Below the pieces are notes generated by a model. It ran no database searches, was not told the DNA's origin, and worked only from the letters and a program-made list of their open reading frames with translations. Positions 7,451 through 18,600 of a stretch of DNA of 41,388 bases are shown here, in pieces. The first letter of the stretch is position 1; each line of letters begins with the position of its first letter. The stretch comes from Daphnia carinata (taxonomy: Eukaryota; Arthropoda; Branchiopoda; Diplostraca; Daphniidae), in the NCBI RefSeq assembly GCF_022539665.2, contig NW_026712485.1:1-41388 (forward strand). The letters run 5' to 3'. The position numbers and the translations under genes were made by a program.

Positions 7451-9400
7451 CGGGGTAAGCTTAACCTTTTATTTCGTTTCCACTTTTCCCTTTAATTAGT
7501 CATTCCCAACCTTCGCATTCCGCATTTTAGCAATTCGTTTCCACTATCATTGACACATTGGCGTCAGACGAAAAACAGCCACCGTGATTTAAACAACAAA
7601 CAACACAAAACTTTCTGCTGTGATATCTTAATTGGGGTAAGCGATTTAATAGAACACATTTATAAAAATCTGCATATCTGATTTGCAACCTAATTTTTAC
7701 TTTACGATGAACAGGTGATAATTTATTGGACAGTAGTAGTGTGGTTTAGTGTGAGCTGGTTAATCTCAGCTCGCTCAAAAATAAAGCCATTTGATGTATT
7801 GCAGTGAAGAAATGTATTCCTTTCCTGCACGTTTTAATAGGTAACATGATACATTCAAATATTTATGACTCATTTGCAGAAGTAAGTAGTTCATCACCCT
7901 AAAGTTATTTTGTTCAACTTTTCCAACAACGTCCAAGTGAAAGTGCTCTGCCTCCCTATTTTAATTCTATTTTAAAATGTATCGATGCTTCAGTTGACTA
8001 ATTGGCTGCCTTTTACATTTACAGAAAGATAGTGGCTACAGCTGAAGATCACAGATTTTTTCGCTTACATCTGAGCAACTGAAAGCAATGTCACCTCATT
8101 GGTATACAACACTCGATAACTAATGTTTAACATAAAGCTTAGCAAGACGTGTATGACTCTAACCTTTCAATATTTATTTGTCAACAGGTACTTCAGGAAA
8201 CCTGCAGGTATTAGCATACAACAACAACAACCATCCATAACCACCAGTGTTGAACTTTGTTAACATTCCAAGTGAACAGGCTCTGCACTTCCATTTCAGT
8301 TCTTGTTCAACATGTGTTGATGGTTAGGTAAGCAAATAGAGTATTGTTTCTGTTTACTAAAAGGCAGTGTGGCTTCTTCATAATCACACGAATTTTATCA
8401 AATTTGAAGCATTCCTTGAGCCGCATTAGTTTTATTTTATTTAGGTTCGACTACCTTCGAAAAGGTTCCGAATACCTGAGAAAAGTTCGACCTGCCGCCG
8501 GCTCGGCTTACCCTTTTGCCTTTTCCCGTTTTCCCTTTAATTAGTCATTCCAAACCACCGCATTTTTCTATCCGTTTCCACCATCGTTGACACATTGTCG
8601 TCAGACGAAATTGAGCCGACATTCAGCCAACTCATTGTACACAAAAACGTCCTGCTGTCATATTTTAACTGGGATAAGCTATTTCTTGTAACACATTTCT
8701 TTCAAACATTCTACATTTCTTATTTTTTAACGTGGTTTTCATTTGAACAGGTGATAATTTATTGGACAATAGTATGGTTGAATGTCTCCCAGCTCGCCGA
8801 AAAGAAAGCCTCTGGATATATATATTGCTGTGAAAAATTTTATCCTCTTCCTCCACATTTACATAGGTAACATCTTACATTCAAATCAGCATGACTCACT
8901 TGCAGATGGTAGCGTTCAACTATATTCATCACCCCCAAATTAACTGTGTTTAATTTTTTCAACCTCATACAGTTGAAAGGGCTCTGCATTTCTACCTCAA
9001 AGTTATTTTAAAATTTGTCTTTGACTAATTGGCTATTGCTTACATTCACAGAAAGACAATGGCTTCATCTGAAGATCACAAATTTCTTCCCGCTTACATC
9101 TGGTCAACTAAAAGCAATGTGAACCTCATAGGTGAACAGCACTCGGTAAGTTATATTTTATGTAATAAGCATAGCATGGCATGTTTGATTTAAAGAATTC
9201 AATTTTTATTTCTCAACAGGTACCTCATCAAACCTGCAGATATTAGCATTCAACAAGAACCACCACCCACAACATGCAGTATTTAACTTTGTCACCCTGT
9301 TCCAGTTGAACTGGCTCTGCACCACCACTTCAGTTCTTATTCAACACGTGTTTATGTTTTGGTAAACAAATTGACCGTTGTTTACGTTTACAAAAAGACA
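7431..9400 (+). repeat. Duplicated segment of about 1.03 kb inside the Helitron-like element
   Basis: Anchors recur at a constant offset of about 1.03-1.05 kb. These are TTTAATTAGTCATTCC at about 7490 and 8537, the GACACATTG.CGTCAGACGAAA block at about 7552 and 8588, AACAGGTGATAATTTATTGGACA at about 7712 and 8748, and TTCAACAGGTAC-type blocks at about 8180 and 9210. The two halves have diverged, so this duplication is far older than the split between copies 1 and 2 of the element. Confidence 0.7.
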
Positions 9401-11640
9401 GTTTGGCTTCAACTGAATTACCCAAATTTTTCAATATTTACAGGAAGTATTCTCTTACTTTCATTCTGCAAATTTCTCAGGCACATTTCATTTGCCACTT
9501 TGAAAGTGAACTACTACGCGAGGATGGGCTGCTGATCAATCAAAAGAAATACCAAACGCACAGGTATGAAGCATTCAACAAGTCAAGTTTTATTTAAAGC
9601 TTTCAGTGGTTATTTGTCAACAAGGGCCCCATTGAAGCGGGCATTCGACAAATTCCACCACTCTAAACCAACGGCGTTTAACTTTTTCAACATCTTCCAG
9701 ACGAAAGGGCTCTGCATATTCAGCTGTTAATAACTGACTAGGGTGACCAATTTCTGTTAGCACATTTCTTTAGAACGCGTGTTCAACCTGGTATAATAAC
9801 AGTTTTAACCAAGTGATAATGGTTTTTCTTTCCGTCTGAGCAAACTAAACTCCTACTGAACTACAACGTATGTGAGATTCACCGGTTCAAAGCACTAAAC
9901 CAGTCGCATACGACTTAAAGCTCTCGGGGTTTATTTGTCAACAGGTAGCTCATTCAAACATTCACGTTTAAAGTACTCAACAAGTAATACTCTCAGAATC
10001 CAGTTTTTTTCAACACCTTCCGGTTGAAAGGGCTTAGCATTTTTTGCTTCAGTTCTATTTTAACGTGCATTTATGTTTTTTTGCACTGCTTTGCTGTCTT
10101 AATTTACAAACAGACTGTGGCTTTATCGAAAAACCTCACATTTTCCCGTTTACAAGCATTCCATTGAATTGCAATCTGCAAATTTAGCAGACACGCCTCA
10201 TTTGCAACTCCGAGAGGGAAAAGCTAGGTTAGGATGGACTGCTGGTACATTAAAAGAAATATCATCCTTTTAAGTAGACAGCACTCGATAAGTAACGTTT
10301 GAAGTAAATCTTTCAATGTTTATTTGTAATTAGATACCTCATCGATACGGGCAGATGTTGAGGTTCAACAAGTCCTACCACTCTTAACCTATGGTGTGTA
10401 ACTTTTCCCATACATTTCAGGTGATGGGCTCTTCATTTCCACATCAATTGTATTTTAAAATGTGTTGGTTCTTTTGTTTACCAATTTTGGCTGTTAGTAT
10501 GCGTTTACATAAAGACATTGTGGCTTCTTTATTTGAAGATCACAAATTTTCTCACGTTTACAGATGAAGCATTCATTGGTTTATATTCTGCAAATTTTAC
10601 AGGCCGACTTCATTTGCAACTTTGAAACTGAAGAGCTACTCGAGAATGGACTGCTGATGGACTACAAGAAATACCAAACTCACAGGTGACAAGCATTCAA
10701 CAAGTCACGGTTTATTCAAAGCTTTCAGTAGTTATTTGTTAACAGGTGCCACACTGAAGCGTGCAGATGTTGGCATACAGCGAGTTCCACCACTCTCAAA
10801 CAACGGCGTTTAACGTTTTCAACCCATCCAGGTTAAGGGGATATACACTTTTGCTTCAGTTCTTTTTCAACATAACTTGTGGTTTTGGTTTACCGTTTTG
10901 GCTGTTGTTTGCGTTTAAAAAAACATACCGTTTCTTAATTTGAAGATCACACATTTTCTCATGTTTACAGATGAAGAATTCGTTGACTTGCATGCTGCAA
11001 TTTTCACAGGCACACTCCATTTGCAATTTTCGAAGTTAAGAGCTGCGTTTTCAACCAGGTGACTACAGTTTTCTTTGACGTCGTGCTCGCCCAAAATGAT
11101 GCCTAAAGCTAAGCTAATTTAAACCACAACTAAAATACAACAAATGTGAAGCTCACACGCGCAAAGCACTCAACCAGTCTCATATGTCATGAAGCTTTCA
11201 GTGCTTATTTGTCAACAAGTAGCTCATTGAAATATGCAAATCATACCATTCACCAAGTACTACTTTCAACCAACAACATTCAGTTTTTTTAACGTCTGCC
11301 GGATGAAAGGGCTCTGCGTTGATCATTTCAGTTCTAATTTAACATGCGTTACTATATTTCTTTCACTCCTTTGCTGTTGTTAAAATTAAAAGAAGACGGT
11401 GGCTTAATCTGAACGCTGAATGGTGAAACACTGAATGGTGAACTGGTGTAGCATATATTTGAGTTGCATTGTGCAAATTTCAGAAGCATAGTTTCATTCG
11501 CAACTTTGAAAGTGAAAAGCTGCGCGAGGATCGACTGCTGATCAACCAAAAGAAATGTCACAGGTTCGAAGCACACAACAAATCACACTTGACTTAAAGC
11601 TTGCAATATTTATTATTGAACAGGTTCCTTATTGAATGAT
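9200..11640 (+). repeat. Degenerate tandem units of about 0.4 kb inside the Helitron-like element
   Basis: A block resembling CTTTCAGTGTTTATTTGTCAACAGGTACC recurs near 9205, 9610, 9930, 10320, 10731, 11203 and 11608. The intervals run from 320 to 472 bp. Between these blocks are recurring segments: GGCTCTGCA, a TTCAGTTCTATTTTAAC-like segment, GTGGCTTCATCTGAAGATCAC, and an 83-bp module (9481-9563, 10603-10685 and 11484-11563) bounded by CAG on the left and AG|GT or AG|GTT on the right. No long frame is open. Confidence 0.65.
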
Positions 11641-12574
11641 AATTCTTTAAAAAAATTTATAAAATTTTTTTTAACTTAACGAGCTGCATCTCCAGTTCTA
11701 CTCCATTTTAACAATGATGTTATAGTTCAATAACAGGTCAATGCCTGTATTTGGGAATTAATGGCCAATTTCTGAAATATGCAAATTCAGTTACAACTTC
11801 ATATCAACGAGTCTCACATTATGTTCATGTGCTCGCTGAAAATTTTACAATCACACTTTGTTTTCGATTACACGACAGAAACATTAAATCTTCTGGAACT
11901 ATTATGCATTCTAGAGAAACGATATCTTAAGTCTGATGTGCATTGAGCAGTCAACGAGTTTAACATGCAGCTGCAAGCTCTTGAATGTCGCATCTTTCAA
12001 CAAGGTTCACAATCGAGCAAGTAACACCATCCAGTATTCTCATTTAATTTTTGATTATTGCAGTAATGTTTCAGATAACGTTTACGCTCCTGACTAAAAT
12101 TGGTAATTGACAGTGGATTCCGGAAATTGGTCATATATGAGAAGGAGAATTCATTCAATGAGTACGGTTTAAACCCGAAACGTTTGCGATTTCATTAGCG
12201 TAATGCTAAATCAACGCTGTTATACAACTGACGAATGAACGTTTGTTTGCCGATTCATGCGTGACCCATCACCAGATAGCAATGGAAAGGTTGTGTAAGG
12301 ATTGATAACACAAAAATAGCAAAAACTACAACTGGCACTAGCGATAGGCTTAACATTTTGCCTACCCCTTTTTCGTCCCTCCTACCATTGATCGAATAGG
12401 AATAGCGTGACATTGAAATACCTGGAGTAGGGTTCGACAACCTGAAACACATTTCCAACTGCCACCGGCAAGTGCTTAAACATTTTTTCTTTCGAAGTTA
12501 AACGAACTGGAGTAAAACTGCATGCAGGATGAAAACGCAGATAGACGGAAAATCGCGAATCGAGGCCGGAAATT

Positions 12575-12600
12575 GGGGGGGGGGGGGGGGGGGGGGGGGG
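12575..12600 (+). repeat. Homopolymer of 26 G
   Basis: An uninterrupted 26-base G run lies about 85 bp before the 3' end of Helitron-like copy 1. In copy 2 the same place has 13 C on the + strand (23863-23875). G runs of this length can form quadruplexes, expand by slippage and are error-prone in sequencing. Confidence 0.85.
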
Positions 12601-12686
12601 CTTGCCTACAGGACGAGAGAAAACGAAGTGCAGACACTAAATACTAGAATTCACCTATTACCGTCCTGGGACGGGCCGCCATATAC

Positions 12687-13133
12687 AAAATTCGAACACT
12701 GCGCGTGACCTTTCACGGCAAAAAACTTTTCCGCCGCAAACTTTTAAACGTTTTTCTTCTCGTCCTCCCCGCTAAACTATATTATATTTTATTGTTTTCT
12801 CTTTTCGATAATTAAGCATATCTTCTCCTCTTTCCAACGATACTAGTTATTATGATGGATAAAATTTTCTTCCCCCCGAAAACACAGTTATATTCCAGTG
12901 CCCTATATTTTTCTTCCCTTTTGCCGTAGCTAACTAGGAAAAGCCGACGGAAAAATAAGTTGACCTTTCAAAAGCCGTAGACTATTTTTCACTTTCGTTT
13001 TCTTACTACCTTTTCTTCTCGTGTTTTCTTCCATTTTATAACACCCACATGATAAAGTCATATATGTTTGTCAGTTACATTGTTCTCTTTTATTCTTGTA
13101 TGTTTTTTTTTATATATTCTTCCGTATTTAGAA
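12687..13133 (+). promoter_or_regulatory. Pyrimidine-rich pre-env region with splice acceptor and TATA/initiator candidates
   Basis: No gene is seen. A T/C-rich tract ends in TATTTAG at 13131, two bases before the env ATG, so it would be a strong 3' splice site for a spliced env mRNA. Independently, TATAAC at 13037-13042 is followed 34 bp later by TCAGTT (13071), which fits the arthropod initiator TCAKTY. That would allow a separate env transcript. The two explanations are alternatives. Confidence 0.45.
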
Positions 13134-14831
13134 ATGTCTCTATTTCCATTTCTGCTGCTATTGTGCCTTCACGGATTACACTCGCGAGCATTTGAAACAA
13201 CCGTGTGCGATTGTTCGGAGCCGTCGAAAATGGGAATTATTCAATTTTCCGACGCGAATTGTCAGCCGAAATCTGCCGAAAATCGTGCCATCAGTGTAAA
13301 ATATGCCGTATATAGTGAAGAACGTGCTGCAATCAAGTTTCCGGGATATATTTGTGCCCGCTGGAAAAATATAAGACGTATCACAATGAATTTTTTCGGA
13401 CAAACAGTGATCGTGCCAGATAAAATTTCCATCGATACAACACCTGCCGAGTGCAACGAAATGATAAACAATAAAAGGTGCGACAATCAACGAATGACTT
13501 TTTAGGATGGCAAATTTGTGTTCGACGATGAACCCGATATTTCTGGATATTGGTTGCAAACAATCGATTCCGAAATATTAAACTGTGTTCTCGATAAAAT
13601 TCAACTTTTCCAACAAAAGGAGAATGCGGATTTTTCAACACCTATCGGAATTGCTTCCGCTACGTCGGGAAATTTGTCACATAATCATTTAACTCTGATT
13701 TGGGACAAAACCTACACACAGAAAACTAAAGCAATTACCCGGCTTGTCGAAGAAGGTATCGGCAAGTTGATGCAATTACCTGGAAAAAAACAAATTTTCA
13801 GACTTCAAGACGACCGAAATCAACTAGACTTTCACTTGTTGCCGATATCACGTTGTTTTTCAGTACAGAAAAATTGCTCCAATAGGACTTCTTCCTTTGA
13901 AATCCGTGGCCAGTCTCAACTCTTTGTCGCAACGGCGGCCATCATGAAAAATTCAACAACAACATCAGAACCTCCGGTGCCATCTAGCGCTGAAGATTTA
14001 AACATACCGGCGAATATTCAATATATTCGGGATCAACTAACCGATCATGAAAACGAATTGGCAAGTCAAATTCAATTATTACAGTGCGATGGTCGCAAAG
14101 CCAAACATGAAAGAGCCGTTACAACTGCTCAATATAATGGATGGTTAGCAGCCTCTCAACTACAATTACCAAAGTGCACAAAATTACAAGCTTTCGGTAA
14201 AACGGCCGTACTGATACAGTGTAAAGCCTTAAATGTCACATTTGATACTATTTTGACTTCTTGCGGACCGCAACCAAAATTTCAAAATTATACAATTAAC
14301 CTCGATGGCTGGGAACTTGTTAAATATTCCCCTTGCTATTGGACAAACGGATTTGTAAACTTTAACGACAAACCTTACGCTTTCCGCAACAACACCTGGC
14401 AATTAATTGAAGCCACAATCGTGTTGCCGGAGCAGACGCTCGCCCACTCTTTTCGCTACGAAAACGTCGAGTTTTTCGACTACGTGCATCAAAGTAATCC
14501 GGCATATACCGACAACATGCTCAATCACATGAACATCATGGCCGATATTGCTGCCGCAATCAACGAACACCCGCCATCGGAATATACCTTACGTCAACGA
14601 CCTAGTGCGACAAATATTTTTGTAACGGCATCTGGTGTCGGAAGTTATACATCTTGGTGGGAGACGATCAAGAACTATTTCTTCATCGGCATATTATGCC
14701 TTTTAGTGCTTCTTTTCTTACGTATTTGCTATAGTTGCGGCCTTTTCACCGTCATTTGGGTCGTATGCTGCCGTCCCACCTACAAATCACGGCAACCAGC
14801 TTCCGAATCCATTCCCATGCATGCAGTCTGA
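13134..14831 (+). pseudogene. env: Envelope-like glycoprotein of the retroelement, interrupted by one stop
   Basis: The ATG at 13134 starts a 19-residue signal peptide (SLFPFLLLLCLHGLHSRA). The frame upstream is open from 13068, but that would add a second hydrophobic stretch. The ectodomain starts with a Cys-rich segment (CDCSEPSK) and has several N-glycosylation sequons. A transmembrane helix lies at about 14675-14735 (FFIGILCLLVLLFLRI), then a Cys-rich hydrophobic segment and a short polar tail ending at 14831. A TAG at 13503-13505 interrupts an otherwise continuous frame of 565 codons. Its position just before the PPT and LTR is the normal env place. No furin-type site followed by a fusion peptide, as in baculovirus-F-like errantivirus Env, was seen. 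The N-terminal Cys pattern is reminiscent of glycoproteins of chuviruses, which arthropod LTR elements are known to have captured. That assignment is tentative. Confidence 0.75.
13503..13505 (+). other. In-frame TAG in env
   Basis: The coding pattern continues in the same frame on both sides of the TAG, with no shift. This is a single nonsense codon about 123 codons into the protein. No known readthrough context was recognised after it. Confidence 0.85.
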
Positions 14832-14856
14832 TTACGGGACGTAATCTCACGCCGCC

Positions 14857-14864
14857 GGGAGTGA
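14857..14864 (+). promoter_or_regulatory. Short polypurine tract candidate (plus-strand priming)
   Basis: GGGAGTGA directly precedes the proposed LTR start TGTAAC, 25 bp after the env stop. It is short and interrupted by a T. If priming ends one step earlier, the LTR would begin TGATGTAAC at 14862. Confidence 0.5.
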
Positions 14865-15036
14865 TGTAACGAAGCCAATATACATCTTCAACTTATATGC
14901 CCTTTCTGTAGTATCTTTAATAAGTAATTAGTATAAAACATGTCCATGGCAACAATATACATACGCAACACGGGTGACCTAGATGAACACCTGCTAGCTA
15001 GCTGACGCATCCATGTGTCATCAGCATCACGTCACT

Positions 15037-15043
15037 TATAAAA
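15037..15043 (+). promoter_or_regulatory. TATA box of the LTR promoter
   Basis: TATAAAA lies 172 bp into the LTR, overlapping the start of the first AAACATCTTTGATTGG repeat. Transcription would start near 15068, defining the U3/R boundary. Confidence 0.6.
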
Positions 15044-15572
15044 CATCTTTGATTGGCGCACATCATCGCACCATTATCATGCCATTTTAAACATCTTTGA
15101 TTGGTTGCAAATACTCGCACAGCAACTCACCAATTTGCCAATATGCGAAGTGTAATCGTGAACCCAATATATGATAAAGATCAGACAAGAACTTGCAGCT
15201 GAGTAAGGTAGTCGCCTGAATTTATTCTTGTTGCTCTTATCTTTTGGTTAATAGTATTGCGTAGTAAACTGTACTCTTTCGTGTAACTTTATTTGCTTAA
15301 CTTGCTTTAAATTGCATCTGTTCGAACTTAGTTATTCTTGGACAGTGCATTTGTCCTTTTTCTTAAACACTTGTTCAATCTATTTGATTGTGAATTGACT
15401 TCGTGAGCGTGAGGTTATCTCGTTCGCTTCCGTGTCGATATCTTTCCGCTACCCACTCGTGTGATCACGGTAAGACTTGGTTATAATTGTCTCTCTTTCT
15501 CTCTTTAGTTTCCCTACGGTATCTTTATTTCTCTTTATGTTCTTGCTTAATGTAGTATGGTTAATCTGGGAT

Positions 15573-15578
15573 AATAAA
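15573..15578 (+). terminator. LTR poly(A) signal
   Basis: AATAAA lies 60 bp before the LTR end and is followed by CATTGTGGG. This is the usual arrangement for processing at the R/U5 boundary. Confidence 0.6.
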
Positions 15579-15650
15579 TCCATCATTGTGGGAAATACGC
15601 CTCCGAGCTCGTTATTATTTCCTTTTGTCTTAATACAGTAAAGTCAGTCT

Positions 15651-18600
15651 TTGATGCTGTTTTAATGTAGATATTTAAACTGATTCTATAACACTAAATT
15701 CACATTGAATACACATATATTTCATGCTGTTTAAATGTAGATATTGAAACTGATTCTATAACACTATATTCACATTGAATACACGTATATTTCATGCTGT
15801 TTGAATGTAGATATTGAAACTGATTCTATAACACTATATTCACATTGAATACACGTATATTTCATGCTGTTTAAATGTAGATATTGAAACTGATTCTATA
15901 ACACTATATTCACATTGAATACACGTATATTTCATGCTGTTTGAATGTAGATATTGAAACTCATTGTATTACACTATATTCACATTGAATACACGTATAT
16001 TTCATGCTGTTTGAATGTAGATATTGAAACTGATTCTATAACACTATATTCACATTGAATACACGTATATTTCATGCTGTTTGAATGTAGATATTGAAAC
16101 TGATTCTATAACACTATATTCACATTGAATACACGTATATTTGATGCTGTTTGAATGTAGATATTGAAACTGATTCTATAACACTATATTCACATTGAAT
16201 ACACGTATATTTCATGCTGTTTGAATGTAGATATTGAAACTGATTCTATAACACTATATTCACATTGAATACACGTATATTTGATGCTGTTTGAATGTAG
16301 ATATTGAAACTGATTCTATAACACTATATTCACATTGAATACACGTATATTTCATGCTGTTTGAATGTAGATATTGAAACTGATTCTATAACACTATATT
16401 CACATTGAATACACGTATATTTGATGCTGTTTGAATGTAGATATTGAAACTGATTCTATAACACTATATTCACATTGAATACACGTATATTTCATGCTGT
16501 TTGAATGTAGATATTGAAACTGATTCTATAACACTATATTCACATTGAATACACGTATATTTGATGCTGTTTGAATGTAGATATTGAAACTGATTCTATA
16601 ACACTATATTCACATTGAATACACGTATATTTGATGCTGTTTGAATGTAGATATTGAAACTGATTCTATAACACTATATTCACATTGAATACACGTATAT
16701 TTGATGCTGTTTGAATGTAGATATTGAAACTGATTCTATAACACTATATTCACATTGAATACACGTATATTTCATGCTGTTTGAATGTAGATATTGAAAC
16801 TGATTCTATAACACTATATTCACATTGAATACACGTATATTTCATGCTGTTTGAATGTAGATATTGAAACTGATTCTATAACACTATATTCACATTGAAT
16901 ACACGTATATTTCATGCTGTTTGAATGTAGATATTGAAACTGATTCTATAACACTATATTCACATTGAATACACGTATATTTCATGCTGTTTGAATGTAG
17001 ATATTGAAACTGATTCTATAACACTATATTCACATTGAATACACGTATATTTCATGCTGTTTGAATGTAGATATTGAAACTGATTCTATAACACTATATT
17101 CACATTGAATACACGTATATTTGATGCTGTTTGAATGTAGATATTGAAACTGATTCTATAACACTATATTCACATTGAATACACGTATATTTCATGCTGT
17201 TTGAATGTAGATATTGAAACTGATTCTATAACACTATATTCACATTGAATACACGTATATTTCATGCTGTTTGAATGTAGATATTGAAACTGATTCTATA
17301 ACACTATATTCACATTGAATACACGTATATTTCATGCTGTTTGAATGTAGATATTGAAACTGATTCTATAACACTATATTCACATTGAATACACGTATAT
17401 TTGATGCTGTTTGAATGTAGATATTGAAACTGATTCTATAACACTATATTCACATTGAATACACGTATATTTCATGCTGTTTGAATGTAGATATTGAAAC
17501 TGATTCTATAACACTATATTCACATTGAATACACGTATATTTCATGCTGTTTGAATGTAGATATTGAAACTCACTGTCTTACACTATATTCACATTGAAT
17601 ACACGTATATTTGATGCTGTTTGAATGTAGATATTGAAACTGATTCTATAACACTATATTCACATTGAATACACGTATATTTGATGCTGTTTGAATGTAG
17701 ATATTGAAACTGATTCTATAACACTATATTCACATTGAATACACGTATATTTGATGCTGTTTGAATGTAGATATTGAAACTGATTCTATAACACTATATT
17801 CACATTGAATACACGTATATTTCATGCTGTTTGAATGTAGATATTGAAACTGATTCTATAACACTATATTCACATTGAATACACGTATATTTCATGCTGT
17901 TTGAATGTAGATATTGAAACTGATTCTATAACACTATATTCACATTGAATACACGTATATTTCATGCTGTTTGAATGTAGATATTGAAACTGATTCTATA
18001 ACACTATATTCACATTGAATACACGTATATTTCATGCTGTTTGAATGTAGATATTGAAACTGATTCTATAACACTATATTCACATTGAATACACGTATAT
18101 TTCATGCTGTTTGAATGTAGATATTGAAACTGATTCTATAACACTATATTCACATTGAATACACGTATATTTGATGCTGTTTGAATGTAGATATTGAAAC
18201 TGATTCTATAACACTATATTCACATTGAATACACGTATATTTCATGCTGTTTGAATGTAGATATTGAAACTGATTCTATAACACTATATTCACATTGAAT
18301 ACACGTATATTTCATGCTGTTTGAATGTAGATATTGAAACTGATTCTATAACACTATATTCACATTGAATACACGTATATTTCATGCTGTTTGAATGTAG
18401 ATATTGAAACTGATTCTATAACACTATATTCACATTGAATACACGTATATTTGATGCTGTTTGAATGTAGATATTGAAACTGATTCTATAACACTATATT
18501 CACATTGAATACACGTATATTTCATGCTGTTTGAATGTAGATATTGAAACTGATTCTATAACACTATATTCACATTGAATACACGTATATTTCATGCTGT

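Larger units (their letters stand above)
6984..12686 (+). mobile_element. Helitron-like non-autonomous element, copy 1 (5.7 kb)
   Basis: The segment is repeated almost perfectly, inverted, at 23777-29470, and the flanks differ at both ends. This defines a mobile unit beginning TCTACTATC, directly preceded by A, and ending ...GCCATATAC. A perfect hairpin CCGTCC-TG-GGACGG (12661-12674) lies 12 bp before the 3' end. A TC start, A before the insertion, no terminal inverted repeats and a 3' hairpin near the end are Helitron traits. The canonical CTRR 3' end is missing, so Helitron-like is the safest term. No Rep/helicase or transposase frame is visible, so it would depend on another element. It splits the region between X2 and env of the retroelement and is younger than that element. 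Copies 1 and 2 differ mainly in two homopolymers. Confidence 0.65.
14865..15637 (+). repeat. 3' LTR of the retroelement (about 773 bp)
   Basis: The proposed ends TGTA and TACA are inverted complements, as in integrase-processed LTRs. The segment has a TATA box at 15037, a duplicated 16-bp motif AAACATCTTTGATTGG (15041-15056 and 15089-15104) and AATAAA at 15573, followed by a G/T-rich stretch. It follows env and a purine tract. The matching 5' LTR is outside the window, so the ends and the target duplication cannot be confirmed here. The 13 bp after TACA lead directly into satellite units. Confidence 0.7.

Noticed and set aside
13176-13641. Three minus-strand open frames opposite env
   Set aside because: They are shadows of the env frame, with no start context or recognisable motif.
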